A stretch of 64,000 bases of DNA from Acuticoccus kalidii (lineage in GTDB: Bacteria; Pseudomonadota; Alphaproteobacteria; Rhizobiales; Amorphaceae). The position numbers and the translations under genes are program-made. Shown here piece by piece: positions 53,068-61,542 of this stretch. The stretch is taken from positions 558,001 to 622,000 of the forward strand of contig NZ_JAKGCS010000036.1 of assembly GCF_021556395.1 (NCBI RefSeq). Reading direction: 5' to 3'. Numbering within the stretch: position 1 is the stretch's first letter; every line of letters begins with the position of its first letter. A model generated the notes under the pieces. It was not told where the DNA came from, did not search any database, and saw only the letters and a program-made list of their open reading frames with translations.

Positions 53068-53999
53068 GGCGTCAGCACGGTGACGGAGAAGAGGTTCTCC
53101 GGCGGGACGACGAGATTGAACGCGAAGCGGATCCCCACCGCGAGGACGAGGAGGCCGAGGAGGGCGCGAAGCTGTTCGCCGCGCATCGCCTGGCCCATCG
53201 AGGCGCCGACCTGCGCGCCGATCACGCCGCCGATCATCAGGATGAAGGCGAGGATGATGTCGACCGTCTGCGAGGCGACCGAGTGCATCACGGTCGCAAT
53301 GCCCATCACGCCGATGATCTGAACGAGGGACGTGCCGACGACCACGGAGGTCGGCACCTTGAGGAGGTAGATGAGGGCCGGCACCATGATGAAGCCGCCG
53401 CCGATGCCGAGAAGGGTGCCGAGAAAAGAGATCGAAAGGCCGAGCCCGATCACCGGCAGGATGGAGATATAAAGCCGCGAGCGGCGGAAGCGCACCTTGA
53501 GTGGCAGACGGTGGATCCAGCCGTGCATCCCCGCGCGGCGGGCCGGCAACGGCGCCTCGCCCCGCTTGCGCGCAGCACGCGAGCGGATCATCGCGCGCAC
53601 CGCCTCGTTGAGGGTGAGGCCGCCGATCGTGGCGAGGAAGGCGGTGTAGGACAGGGCGATCACGAGGGTGAGCTGGCCCTCTCGGCCGAGGCGGGCGAAG
53701 AGTTCCGCCCCGGCGAGCGCGCCGACCGCGCCCGACGCGATCAGGCAGAAAGCGAGCTTGAAGTCGACCTGTTTGCGCCGCGAATAAGAGAGGGCTCCGG
53801 AGGTGGAGCTCGCGACGATCTGCGGTGTCACCGAGGCGACGGCGACCGCGGGCGGGATGCCCGAGAAGATGAGGAGCGGTGTCATGAGGAAGCCGCCGCC
53901 GACGCCGAACAGACCGCTGATCAGCCCGACCGCCCCGCCCATCGCAAGAACCATCAGGACGCTCACCGGCATCTCGGCGATCGGGAGGTAGATGCTCAT
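53064..53999 (-). CDS. TauE/SafE-family sulfite/organosulfur exporter
   Basis: The protein has 311 residues and about eight membrane helices. Two family repeats are visible: GGAVGLISGLFGVGGGFLMTPL near the start and GTLLGIGGGFIMVPALIYLL in the second half. A basic cytoplasmic loop (SRAARKRGEAPLPARRAG) lies between the halves. TauE/SafE proteins export sulfite, sulfoacetate or related anions, or import some. It is paired with the TIGR02186 accessory protein. No sulfur-metabolism gene is nearby to define the substrate. Confidence 0.93.
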   Translation of the reverse strand: MSIYLPIAEMPVSVLMVLAMGGAVGLISGLFGVGGGFLMTPLLIFSGIPPAVAVASVTPQIVASSTSGALSYSRRKQVDFKLAFCLIASGAVGALAGAELFARLGREGQLTLVIALSYTAFLATIGGLTLNEAVRAMIRSRAARKRGEAPLPARRAGMHGWIHRLPLKVRFRRSRLYISILPVIGLGLSISFLGTLLGIGGGFIMVPALIYLLKVPTSVVVGTSLVQIIGVMGIATVMHSVASQTVDIILAFILMIGGVIGAQVGASMGQAMRGEQLRALLGLLVLAVGIRFAFNLVVPPENLFSVTVLTP

Positions 54000-54110
54000 C
54001 TGGGTCCGCCTTGCTCGGCTGCGGCGTCGTCGGCCGCTGTCATCTTGTGCCGGACTTCATTGCCATCCGGTTCAAATCGCCGTTCGAGTGCCTATGAATT
54101 TGAGCGCGTG

Positions 54111-55265
54111 TCACGTCATTCTGGGTTCGGGGCCGCGCAATCGCCGATGACGGTGGGAGCGGCGGACCGGCATGTCCGCCCGAGTGGCCCGCGTCTGGCG
54201 CGTCGGGCGCGGCTGGCGGACGGCCGGCAGCAGGAAAAGCCCGAACGCGCCACGCACCAGGCGCAGATTGAGCCGCAACGCGCCCTTCACGAACCGCAGC
54301 GCGACGAGCCCGGCGATCCAGGCGACGAGGCTCCACAAAAAGGCGACCAACAGGCGAAAGCCCTTTAGCGCGGCGCGGAAGCCGCGCATCGAGGTCTTGC
54401 CCGTCAGCTCGACTACGGCGCGGGTGCGGCGACCGAACCGGCTCGACATCGTCGCGAGCTCGCGGGCGTCGTCGGAGGTCTTCACTGTGCGCATCAGGCG
54501 AACGGCATCGGCGGCCCCGGCATTGGCCGCCATGGTGTTGACCGAGGTGACGATCGCGCCGAGCTCGGCACGGGCCGCGGCGCGGGTGATGTCGACCGCG
54601 CCGTCACCACCGCGCGCGAGGCCGGCGGCGGGCGCTGCGGGCCGTGCCGAGGCGCGGGCGAGGTGGACGAGGCGCCGGGTGAGGTCGGCGGTCATGTTCC
54701 CAGTCCGCTTCGCGACCTTGAGCACCGACACCCCCGCCTTCACGACGAGCGAGGATCCGCCGGTCGCGATCGTAACACCTTCGGCGGCGAGGCCGATCGC
54801 GGCGAGGGCGAGGAGAAACTCCGAATACTCCTCTCCGACCGCCGCCTTGCCACCTTCGGAGACGATATCGCGCACGTCGCCGACGACCGTGAGGTCGGAG
54901 ATGATCGCGCCGGCGAGGCCGGCGGCGGAATCGGCATGGCCGGTGACATAGGCACCGGCAAAGTCGCCGGTGTTGCGCATGATGGTGGCGAACGTGCCTT
55001 GCGCCTCGACGAGCGAGGCGGCGGTCTCCGGCGCAATCGGCTTGCCGAGCTCCTTGGAGAGCGCCTCATATTGGAGCGCGCCGTCGATATCGCCCTCATC
55101 CACGGCGGCGCGGACGCGCTCGTCCAGCGTGTCGCCGGGGGTGGCCTCCTGAAGGGAGCGGCGAACCTCGTACTCGTCATAGCCGGTGGTGAGGCGCGGA
55201 ACGGCGAGCGCCAGAAACGACACCGTACCGATCGAAAGGACGGTCGCGGCCGTCAAAATGCGCAT
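54111..55265 (-). CDS. Membrane-anchored protein of unknown function
   Basis: The protein has 384 residues from the ATG at 55265 with AGGCG upstream. An N-terminal membrane helix or uncleaved signal is at about 4-22 (TAATVLSIGTVSFLALAVP). Helical stretches follow, including the hydrophobic Gly/Ala-rich helix SEFLLALAAIGLAAEGVTIA, possibly amphipathic or membrane-inserted. A C-terminal membrane hairpin lies near 320-360 (LLVAFLWSLVAWIAGLVALRF), and the tail is very basic (RPTRQTRATRADMPVRRSHR). I know no named family. The phased pattern ILTAA...VPRLTTGYDEYEV is followed by a coiled-coil-like region. It is divergent from the aminotransferase. Confidence 0.7.
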   Translation of the reverse strand: MRILTAATVLSIGTVSFLALAVPRLTTGYDEYEVRRSLQEATPGDTLDERVRAAVDEGDIDGALQYEALSKELGKPIAPETAASLVEAQGTFATIMRNTGDFAGAYVTGHADSAAGLAGAIISDLTVVGDVRDIVSEGGKAAVGEEYSEFLLALAAIGLAAEGVTIATGGSSLVVKAGVSVLKVAKRTGNMTADLTRRLVHLARASARPAAPAAGLARGGDGAVDITRAAARAELGAIVTSVNTMAANAGAADAVRLMRTVKTSDDARELATMSSRFGRRTRAVVELTGKTSMRGFRAALKGFRLLVAFLWSLVAWIAGLVALRFVKGALRLNLRLVRGAFGLFLLPAVRQPRPTRQTRATRADMPVRRSHRHRRLRGPEPRMT

Positions 55266-55485
55266 CGCTCGCCTGTTCCCCGTGTGAGGACCTGACCCAA
55301 AAACCGCACGATGGGAGGATGGTTCATCCCGGACGGTCTTTTTTCTCACAGCGACGGCTTCGGTTCCAGCCCGCCCGTCGCGGTGACGGGGGGTCGGGTC
55401 GTCCGCGCCGGAGCGAAAGGGCGTTTGACCGGCATCCGGCCGCGTGCCACTCCGCTCCGATACGGCATTGGTTGAGGAATGGACG

Positions 55486-56664
55486 ATGGACGATCTTGTG
55501 GCGGGCTTGCAGGCCGGTGCGCGCAACGCGCCGCCGAGCGGGATCATCGGCGCGGTTCGCTATGGGCGCGACAAAGAGGGGCTCATTCCGCTCTGGGCGG
55601 GCGAGGGTGATCTGCCGACCCCGCGAATCATCTGCGAGGCGGCGGCCCGCTCCCTCTATGACGGCGAAACGTTCTATACGCACGAACGCGGCATCCCGGA
55701 GCTGCGCGAGGCGCTCGCCGCTTATTATGAGGGCCTTTATGGCCGTCCTTTCGACCCGGACACCTTCTTCGTCACCGGCTCGGGCATGCAGGCGATCCAG
55801 ATCTGTCTCGCGCTGGTGCTCGGGGAAGGGGACGAGATCCTGGTGCCGACCCCGGCCTGGCCGAACGTGTCCGGCGCGGCAACGGTGCGCGGCGGCAAGG
55901 CGGTCCCGGTTCCGATGCGGGAGGAGGGCGGACGCTGGTCGCTGTCGGCGGACGATCTCGCCGCTGCGATGACGCCGCGCACGCGGGCGATCTTCATCAA
56001 CTCGCCCGCCAACCCGACCGGCTGGACCGCCGACATCGAGACCCTGCGCGATATCCTCGCTCTCGCGCGCGAACGCGGGGTCTATATCGTCGCCGACGAG
56101 ATCTATACCCGCTTCGTGTGGACCGGGGCCGATCGCTCCGCCTCCTTCCTCGATATCGCCGAGCCGGACGATCCGATCCTCTACGTCAACACCTTTTCGA
56201 AGAACTGGGCGATGACGGGATGGCGCGTCGGGTGGATCCATGCGCCGGCCGCGCTGCGCCAGGCGCTCGAAAGTCTGATCCAATATTCGACCTCGGGCGT
56301 GTCGGTGCCCTATCAACGGGCCGGGATCGCGGCGTTGACCCACGGTGAACCGTTCGTCGCGGCGAACATCGCGCGCGCCCGGCGCGGGCGTGAGATCGTC
56401 GCCGCCGCGTTCGAGGGCAACAACCGAATCACCTACGCCTCGCCGGACGGCGCGTTCTATGCCTTCTTCAAGGTCGAGGGGCTCGGCTCCTCGCGGGAGG
56501 CGGCCTTCCGTCTGATCGACGATGCGCGTGTCGGCACGGCGCCCGGCACCGCCTTCGGCGATACGGGCGAAGGGTTCGTGCGCGTCTGCTTCGTCCGCAG
56601 CGCCGACAGTCTCACCGAGGCGATGCGCCGGATGGTGCGTTTTCTCGAGAGCGGGGCAGGCTGA
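55486..56664 (+). CDS. Class I/II PLP-dependent aminotransferase
   Basis: The protein has 392 residues from the ATG at 55486, with GAGGA seven bases upstream. Fold-type I motifs are LWAGEGDLPTPRII at the start, NSPANPTGW (substrate-loop asparagine), VADEIYTRF (PLP-ring aspartate), NTFSKNWAMTGWRVGW (Schiff-base lysine, about 231) and FVRVCFVRS (carboxylate arginine). It is closest in look to aspartate/aromatic-type or YbdL-like aminotransferases. The amino donor is not predictable. It stands alone upstream of rnpB. Confidence 0.92.
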   Translation: MDDLVAGLQAGARNAPPSGIIGAVRYGRDKEGLIPLWAGEGDLPTPRIICEAAARSLYDGETFYTHERGIPELREALAAYYEGLYGRPFDPDTFFVTGSGMQAIQICLALVLGEGDEILVPTPAWPNVSGAATVRGGKAVPVPMREEGGRWSLSADDLAAAMTPRTRAIFINSPANPTGWTADIETLRDILALARERGVYIVADEIYTRFVWTGADRSASFLDIAEPDDPILYVNTFSKNWAMTGWRVGWIHAPAALRQALESLIQYSTSGVSVPYQRAGIAALTHGEPFVAANIARARRGREIVAAAFEGNNRITYASPDGAFYAFFKVEGLGSSREAAFRLIDDARVGTAPGTAFGDTGEGFVRVCFVRSADSLTEAMRRMVRFLESGAG

Positions 56665-56954
56665 AAAGGCGGATGCACCCGTGCGGCCTCGCACCGAGCC
56701 CGCACGGAGGGCTGTGGACGGATTTCTCCAGGCTGGCCCGGATGTTGCATGAGAATTGTGTGAAACTTGTCGCAGCGTAGGATTGTTCGGATCGGGTTAT
56801 CCCCTCGGCAATGGAATCGTGCGAATATCTGTTTGCTCCTCCCTCAACTGGGGTCTGGCGGTTGCGTCGGGCCCCTTTTTCATTTCCAGTCGCCGGTTTT
56901 TCGAATCGGGGCGATGAGCGCCGTTTGCGTTTCGTCTCATGTCGGGGCATGTAC

Positions 56955-57340
56955 CGCCTGCCAGCCGGTCGGACGGCCGCTCCTACAGGTGCCGAAAGGC
57001 CGTAGGGGAGGAAAGTCCGGGCTCCACGGAAACACGGCGCCGGGTAACACCCGGCGGGGGCGACCCCAGGGAAAGTGCCACAGAAAACAAACCGCCGTCC
57101 GGTGACGGGCGGTAAGGGTGAAACGGTGGGGTAAGAGCCCACCGCGGGGCCGGTAACGGTCCCGGCACGGCAAACCCCGCCGGGAGCAAGACCGCATAGG
57201 GGTGGTGGCCCGTTTCCGGCCGCGACGCCACCCGGGTAGGTCGCGAGAGGCGCTCGGCGACGAGCGTCCCAGATGAATGGTCGTCACGCGAGGCTTCGGC
57301 CTCGCCATACAGAACCCGGCTTATAGACCGGCTGGCACAC
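56955..57340 (+). ncRNA. rnpB: RNase P RNA (class A)
   Basis: This is the catalytic RNA of tRNA 5' maturation. The hallmark GAGGAAAGTCCGGGCTCC is at about 57007-57024, followed by conserved CACGGAAAC and the GGGTAACACCCGG element. ACAGAAAACAAACCGCC lies in the core, and AGGGTGAAACGGTGGGGTAAGAGCCCACCG gives the central stem (about 57115-57144). CATACAGAACCCGGCTTATAGACCG is near the 3' end. The outer helix forms from TGCCAGCCGGTC (56959-56970) with GACCGGCTGGCA (57326-57337), which sets the ends to within a few bases. The length of about 385 bases is normal. It is independent of, but close upstream of, the mra cluster. Confidence 0.96.
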
Positions 57341-57421
57341 TTCCCACCGAAGACCCACCCCGCGCCCCGCCGCGTTCCGATGACGGCGGGCCGCCCGGCG
57401 GCCGGCGTCGGCCGCACGGCA

Positions 57422-57541
57422 TGGGCGATCATGGGCATGGGTTCGCATGGGCGTCGTCATGGGCCGGCATGGGACGGCCCGGATATCATGGGATCACATG
57501 GGTGGGATGGGATCGCTTGGGCCGGGTGGGACCGCTTGGGC
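57422..57541 (+). promoter_or_regulatory. Array of TGGG boxes, probable MraZ operator
   Basis: TGGG begins at 57422, 57432, 57438, 57448, 57460, 57470, 57489, 57499, 57508, 57518, 57527 and 57537, with one extra at 57503. Six successive pairs are exactly 10 bases apart, and the last six boxes run at 9-10 base steps. In E. coli, MraZ binds three TGGGN repeats with five-base spacers (10-base period) ahead of its own operon. This array keeps the box and period but has about four times as many copies and lies about 540 bases before mraZ. Binding is inferred. Confidence 0.65.
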
Positions 57542-57981
57542 GGACGGCTCGCCGCTGGCGCGGCATCGCGCGGGGGCGCTGGCCGCTGACGCGGCGGCGC
57601 CAGAAGGGGCCGAGGGGCCCCGGCGTCATCATGCTGCGAGCGTGGCGCGGCGGCCGGAACGCGTCAACGGCTCCGCCGTCCTCCACTGCGTTCCGGCCCT
57701 TCGGTGACACGTTCCGACCGCCGCGCCGTGGCGAACGCATGACGGCTCCGGAGGAACATGACAGGGCCCGACTCTCCAAAGGAACGGGGAAGGGGAGCGT
57801 GTGGCGGGCGTCGTCCATGTCTGGGCGCCGATCGGGAGGCGGCGTCTTTTCGGGGCTTGTGGATGGGCGGCCGTGGGCGGGCAGGAATGGGCGCGGAAAT
57901 GCTGAAAAATCGACCGCGAAAAAGGGGTGTGGGCGAGCGATCACAGGGCGCGATTTATGCCCCGTTAAGGTAGACGGTTCG

Positions 57982-58010
57982 TTGACGCCCATACAGACCC
58001 ATGATATCCC
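57982..58010 (+). promoter_or_regulatory. Candidate sigma-70 promoter of mraZ
   Basis: TTGACG (57982-57987) and TATCCC (58005-58010) are separated by 17 bases. It lies 74 bases before the mraZ start and downstream of all the TGGG boxes. Confidence 0.5.
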
Positions 58011-58083
58011 AAATCATCCCGTAACCGAGCGGTGCGGGACCTGACGGCGAGGTGGTGGCGTGCCACCAGCGCGGGGGCTGGCG

Positions 58084-58551
58084 GTGCACGGGTTCGTCTC
58101 GCACTACACGAACAAACTCGACGCCAAAGGGCGCGTCTCCATACCTGCGTCCTTTCGCTCGGTGTTGGTCCGTGACGGGTTCGAGGGGCTCTACTGCTTT
58201 CCCTCTCCCCATGCCGACACGGTAGATGCGGGGGGCAACCAGTTGCTTAATGAAATCTCGTCGCGTCTCGGTGGTCTCGATACGCTGACGGCCGATCACG
58301 ACATGATCTCGACGGCCCTGTTCGGCATCTCCGAGCTGTTGAAGCTCGACGGCGAAGGGCGCGTCATGCTCACCGATACCTTGCGCGAGCACACCGGCAT
58401 CACGAACACCGCGACGTTCGTGGGGCTCGGCTACAAATTCCAGATCTGGGACCCGGATCGCTTCAAGGCCCATCGCGCCGAGGCGATGAAGCGGGCCTTC
58501 GGTCTGTTCGGCTCGTCCGCCGCCACTGGCGCGAGCGGAGGGACGGCGTGA
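58084..58551 (+). CDS. mraZ: Transcriptional regulator/division protein MraZ
   Basis: MraZ is the DNA-binding regulator of the mra (dcw) operon. The protein has 155 residues from a GTG at 58084; a GTG at 58060 is an alternative that would add eight residues. Two AbrB-like SpoVT/MraZ repeats are visible: [22 protein letters not shown] (DxKGR motif) near the start and [22 protein letters not shown] (DGEGR version) in the second half, followed by FQIWDPDRF. The C-terminal tail is Ser/Gly/Ala-rich. Many copies of its known box type are found upstream. Its stop overlaps the rsmH start. Confidence 0.95.
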   Translation: MHGFVSHYTNKLDAKGRVSIPASFRSVLVRDGFEGLYCFPSPHADTVDAGGNQLLNEISSRLGGLDTLTADHDMISTALFGISELLKLDGEGRVMLTDTLREHTGITNTATFVGLGYKFQIWDPDRFKAHRAEAMKRAFGLFGSSAATGASGGTA

Positions 58552-59534
58552 GCGGGGGCGCGAATGCGCCGGGCCACGCGCCCGTCATGCTCGAAGAGGT
58601 TCTGGCTCATCTCGCCCCATCCCCGGGGGAGGTGATCGTCGACGGCACCTTCGGCGGCGGTGGCTACACACGCGCGATCCTGGAGGCCGGCGCCAACGTG
58701 GTCGCGATCGATCGCGATCCGGCGGCCGTCGCCCGCGGGCGCGCTTTGTCGGAGACGATGCCGCGCCTTCAGATGGTGGAGGGCACCTTCGGCATGCTCG
58801 ACGCCCATGCCGAGGCCGCCGGCCACGACAAGGTCGACGGGGTCGTCCTCGATGTCGGCGTGTCGAGCTATCAGCTCGACGAGGCCGAGCGCGGCTTCTC
58901 CTTCCGCTTCGACGGACCGCTCGACATGCGCATGGGCGGGGATGGGCCGAGCGCGGCCGATATCTGCAACCGCGCCGATGTCAGCGATCTCGCCCATCTT
59001 CTGCGCACCTTCGGCGAGGAGCGGCGCGCCGGCGCGGTGGCGCGTGCCATCGTCGAGGCGCGGCCCATCGCGCGCACCGGCGAGCTCTCGGCGATCTGCG
59101 AGCGCGCGGTGCGGGCCTCCAAAGACGGCATTCATCCGGCGACCCGTACCTTTCAGGCGCTGCGCATCGCGGTGAACGACGAGCTCGGCGAACTCGCGCG
59201 GGCGCTCACCGCCGCCGAGCGGATCCTCTCCGAGGGCGGGCGTCTCGTGGTGGTCGCCTTTCACAGCCTCGAGGACCGGATCGTGAAGCGTTTTCTCACC
59301 GAGCGGACGGGGACGGGTGGCGGCTCGCGCCATCTGCCGCCGCAGGCCGTCAGCGCGCCGACATTCTCCTTGATCGCCCGCAAGCCCGTTCTGCCCGGCG
59401 CGGCCGAGACCGCGCTCAACCCGCGCGCCCGGTCCGCCAAATTGCGCGCCGCCCGCCGCACCGATGCGCCGGCGCGGCCCGTCGATATCGCCGATCTTGT
59501 TCCGCACGTTCGTTTGAAGGGGGTCTCATGGTGA
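58548..59534 (+). CDS. rsmH: 16S rRNA (cytosine1402-N4)-methyltransferase RsmH
   Basis: RsmH (MraW) methylates N4 of C1402 in the decoding centre of 16S rRNA, using SAM. The protein has 328 residues from a GTG at 58548 that overlaps the mraZ stop. SAM-binding motifs are [15 protein letters not shown] at the start, [14 protein letters not shown] and [20 protein letters not shown]. The inserted substrate domain contains [18 protein letters not shown], and [16 protein letters not shown] follows. It overlaps ftsL by seven bases. Confidence 0.97.
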   Translation: MSGGANAPGHAPVMLEEVLAHLAPSPGEVIVDGTFGGGGYTRAILEAGANVVAIDRDPAAVARGRALSETMPRLQMVEGTFGMLDAHAEAAGHDKVDGVVLDVGVSSYQLDEAERGFSFRFDGPLDMRMGGDGPSAADICNRADVSDLAHLLRTFGEERRAGAVARAIVEARPIARTGELSAICERAVRASKDGIHPATRTFQALRIAVNDELGELARALTAAERILSEGGRLVVVAFHSLEDRIVKRFLTERTGTGGGSRHLPPQAVSAPTFSLIARKPVLPGAAETALNPRARSAKLRAARRTDAPARPVDIADLVPHVRLKGVSW

Positions 59535-59863
59535 AGCATCCCGCCCGTCTCGCGGTGGTCCTGATCACGGTCCTCGCCGCGACATCCAGCGCGACGGCCG
59601 TTTTCATGATGAAGAAGGATGCCGAGCGCGACGCCAAAGCAATCGGTGAACTTCAGCGAAAGATTTCGGCGGAGCGGCAAAGAATCAGCGAGCTTGAAGC
59701 CGAGTGGAGTGCACTCGATCATCCGGCGCGATTGCAGGCCCTGGTCGATCGACACAACGACGTTCTGCGGCTCGAAAATATCACTGCGGAACAAATCGCG
59801 ACGGTGATCGAGGTGGCGTCGGCCGCCCGGCGCGAGAGCGAGAAGAGGGGGGCGTCGCAATGA
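59528..59863 (+). CDS. ftsL: Cell division protein FtsL
   Basis: FtsL is a small bitopic division protein that links FtsB/FtsQ and FtsWI in the divisome. The protein has 111 residues. The N-terminal membrane helix is at about 8-27 ([20 protein letters not shown]). A periplasmic coiled coil follows at about 32-65 ([21 protein letters not shown]), then [22 protein letters not shown], a conserved alphaproteobacterial feature. The reading frame overlaps rsmH by seven bases and ftsI by four. Assignment rests on position and topology as well as the LDHPARLQ motif. Confidence 0.93.
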   Translation: MVKHPARLAVVLITVLAATSSATAVFMMKKDAERDAKAIGELQRKISAERQRISELEAEWSALDHPARLQALVDRHNDVLRLENITAEQIATVIEVASAARRESEKRGASQ

Positions 59864-61536
59864 GGCGTGGCAAGCGCAACGACCAGGGCGCGCGCGGGCG
59901 CATCGCGCTCGTGATTCTCGCCTGTGTCGGGATCTATGCGGTGATCGGCGCACGGCTCGTGACGCTCGGCATGGCGCCCGCCGAGGCGCATGACGGATTG
60001 CTCTTCTCCCCGCAGGACGACGTCCAGGCGGCGCGCCCCGATATCGTCGACCGCAATGGCGAGGTGCTCGCGACCGATCTTGCGACCGCGTCGCTGTTCG
60101 CCGAGCCGCGCAACATCATCGACGTCGACGAGGCGGTCGAGAAGCTTACCTCGGTCCTGCCCGAACTCGACATCGAATCGCTCCGCGCGAGCCTGTCGAC
60201 CGATCGCGGCTTCATCTGGCTGAAGCGTGAGATCAGCGCGCTGAAGCGCGAGCAGGTGCACAATCTCGGCCTGCCGGGCATCGGCTTCCTGTCGGAGACG
60301 AAGCGCTTTTATCCGGGTGGGCGCGCGGTCGGACACATTGTCGGCCACGTCAATGTCGACAATGCCGGCATCGCCGGGCTCGAGAAGGCGGTCGATGGGA
60401 GCGGGCTGATGGCGCTCCAGGCGGCGGGCCTCGCCCGCAAGGGGCGGGCGCTCGCCCCGGTGCGCGTCTCGGTGGATCTGCGCGCCCAGCACGCGGTGCG
60501 CGACGAGCTTTCGCGGGCGATGGAACGGTACCGCTCCATCGCGGCGGTCGGCATCGTCCTCAATGCCCGCACGCTCGAAGTCGTGGCGATGAGCTCGTTG
60601 CCGGATTACGACCCGAACCACCCTGCCGAAGCGCTCGAGAAGCCGCGGATGAACCGTGCGCTTGCGGGCGTCTTCGAGCTCGGCTCCGTGTTCAAGACCT
60701 TCACGATGGCGATGGGGCTCGACGCGGGGGTCATCAATCTCAATTCCACGATGGACGCGCGTTATCCGCTGCGTCTCGGCCGCTTCACGATCAAGGACTT
60801 TCACGCCAAGTCGCGTGTCCTGACGATCCCGGAGGTGTTCAAGTATTCCTCCAATATCGGCACCGCGAAGGTGGCGCTGATGCTGGGGGCGGAACGGCAG
60901 AAGGCGTATCTCAAGGCGTTCGGGATGTTCGACCGGCTGGAGACGGAGTTGCCGGAGGCGGCGCGCCCGCTGGTGCCCTCGCGCTGGCCGGACGTGACGG
61001 CCGCGACGGTCTCCTTCGGGCACGGTCTCGCGGTGACGCCGATGCATGCGGCGGCGGCGGCGGCGGCGATGGTGAATGGCGGGATCTTCGCCGCTCCGAC
61101 CTTCTATCCCCGCTCCGAAGCGGAGACGATGCAGATCGGCCGTCGCGTGATCAGCGCCGAGGCCTCCGACAAGATGCGCCGTCTTTTGAAACTCAATGCC
61201 GAAGAGGGCTCCGGCCGCCGCGCGCAGGTGCCGGGCTTCGATGTCGGCGGCAAGACCGGGACGGCGGAAAAGGCCGTCGCGGGCGGCTATGCGAGCGACC
61301 GGCGGCTCAACTCCTTCCTCGCGGCCTTCCCGATCGACGATCCGCAATATGTGGTCCTCGTCGTTCTCGACGAGCCGAAGCCGGAAGAGGGGCAGTATGC
61401 GGCGACCGCCGGCCTCAACGCCGCGCCGACCGTCGCGAACATCATCAGCCGCATCGGACCGATGCTGAACGTCACGCCGCGCTTCAACGACAATGACGAT
61501 GTCGCGCGCGCGATGACCGTCGCCTACCAGGACTGA
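59860..61536 (+). CDS. ftsI: Peptidoglycan D,D-transpeptidase FtsI (PBP3)
   Basis: FtsI is the septal peptidoglycan crosslinking enzyme, a class B penicillin-binding protein. The protein has 558 residues from the ATG at 59860, which overlaps the ftsL stop. One N-terminal membrane helix is at about 16-37 (IALVILACVGIYAVIGARLV). The pedestal domain begins with RPDIVDRNGEVLATDL. Transpeptidase motifs are SVFK with catalytic Ser276 (ELGSVFKTFT), the SSN motif (KYSSNIGTAK) and KTGT near 465 (GGKTGTAEK). All catalytic residues are intact. It is slightly short at the C-terminus compared with E. coli. Confidence 0.96.
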   Translation: MRRGKRNDQGARGRIALVILACVGIYAVIGARLVTLGMAPAEAHDGLLFSPQDDVQAARPDIVDRNGEVLATDLATASLFAEPRNIIDVDEAVEKLTSVLPELDIESLRASLSTDRGFIWLKREISALKREQVHNLGLPGIGFLSETKRFYPGGRAVGHIVGHVNVDNAGIAGLEKAVDGSGLMALQAAGLARKGRALAPVRVSVDLRAQHAVRDELSRAMERYRSIAAVGIVLNARTLEVVAMSSLPDYDPNHPAEALEKPRMNRALAGVFELGSVFKTFTMAMGLDAGVINLNSTMDARYPLRLGRFTIKDFHAKSRVLTIPEVFKYSSNIGTAKVALMLGAERQKAYLKAFGMFDRLETELPEAARPLVPSRWPDVTAATVSFGHGLAVTPMHAAAAAAAMVNGGIFAAPTFYPRSEAETMQIGRRVISAEASDKMRRLLKLNAEEGSGRRAQVPGFDVGGKTGTAEKAVAGGYASDRRLNSFLAAFPIDDPQYVVLVVLDEPKPEEGQYAATAGLNAAPTVANIISRIGPMLNVTPRFNDNDDVARAMTVAYQD

Positions 61537-61542
61537 CGCACC

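Larger units (their letters stand above)
57341..58083 (+). other. Long non-coding region between rnpB and mraZ
   Basis: No gene is supported in these 743 bases. It contains a phased TGGG array (57422-57541), a smaller set (57864, 57874, 57888), GC-rich inverted stretches near 57605-57625, and a sigma-70-like promoter at 57982-58010. It is probably a control region for the division and cell-wall operon, with an unusually long upstream part. Confidence 0.7.

Noticed and set aside
54070-54095. tRNA T-arm-like GGTTCAAATCG sequence
   Set aside because: It lacks the closing CC, an acceptor stem and an anticodon arm; no cloverleaf can be formed around it.
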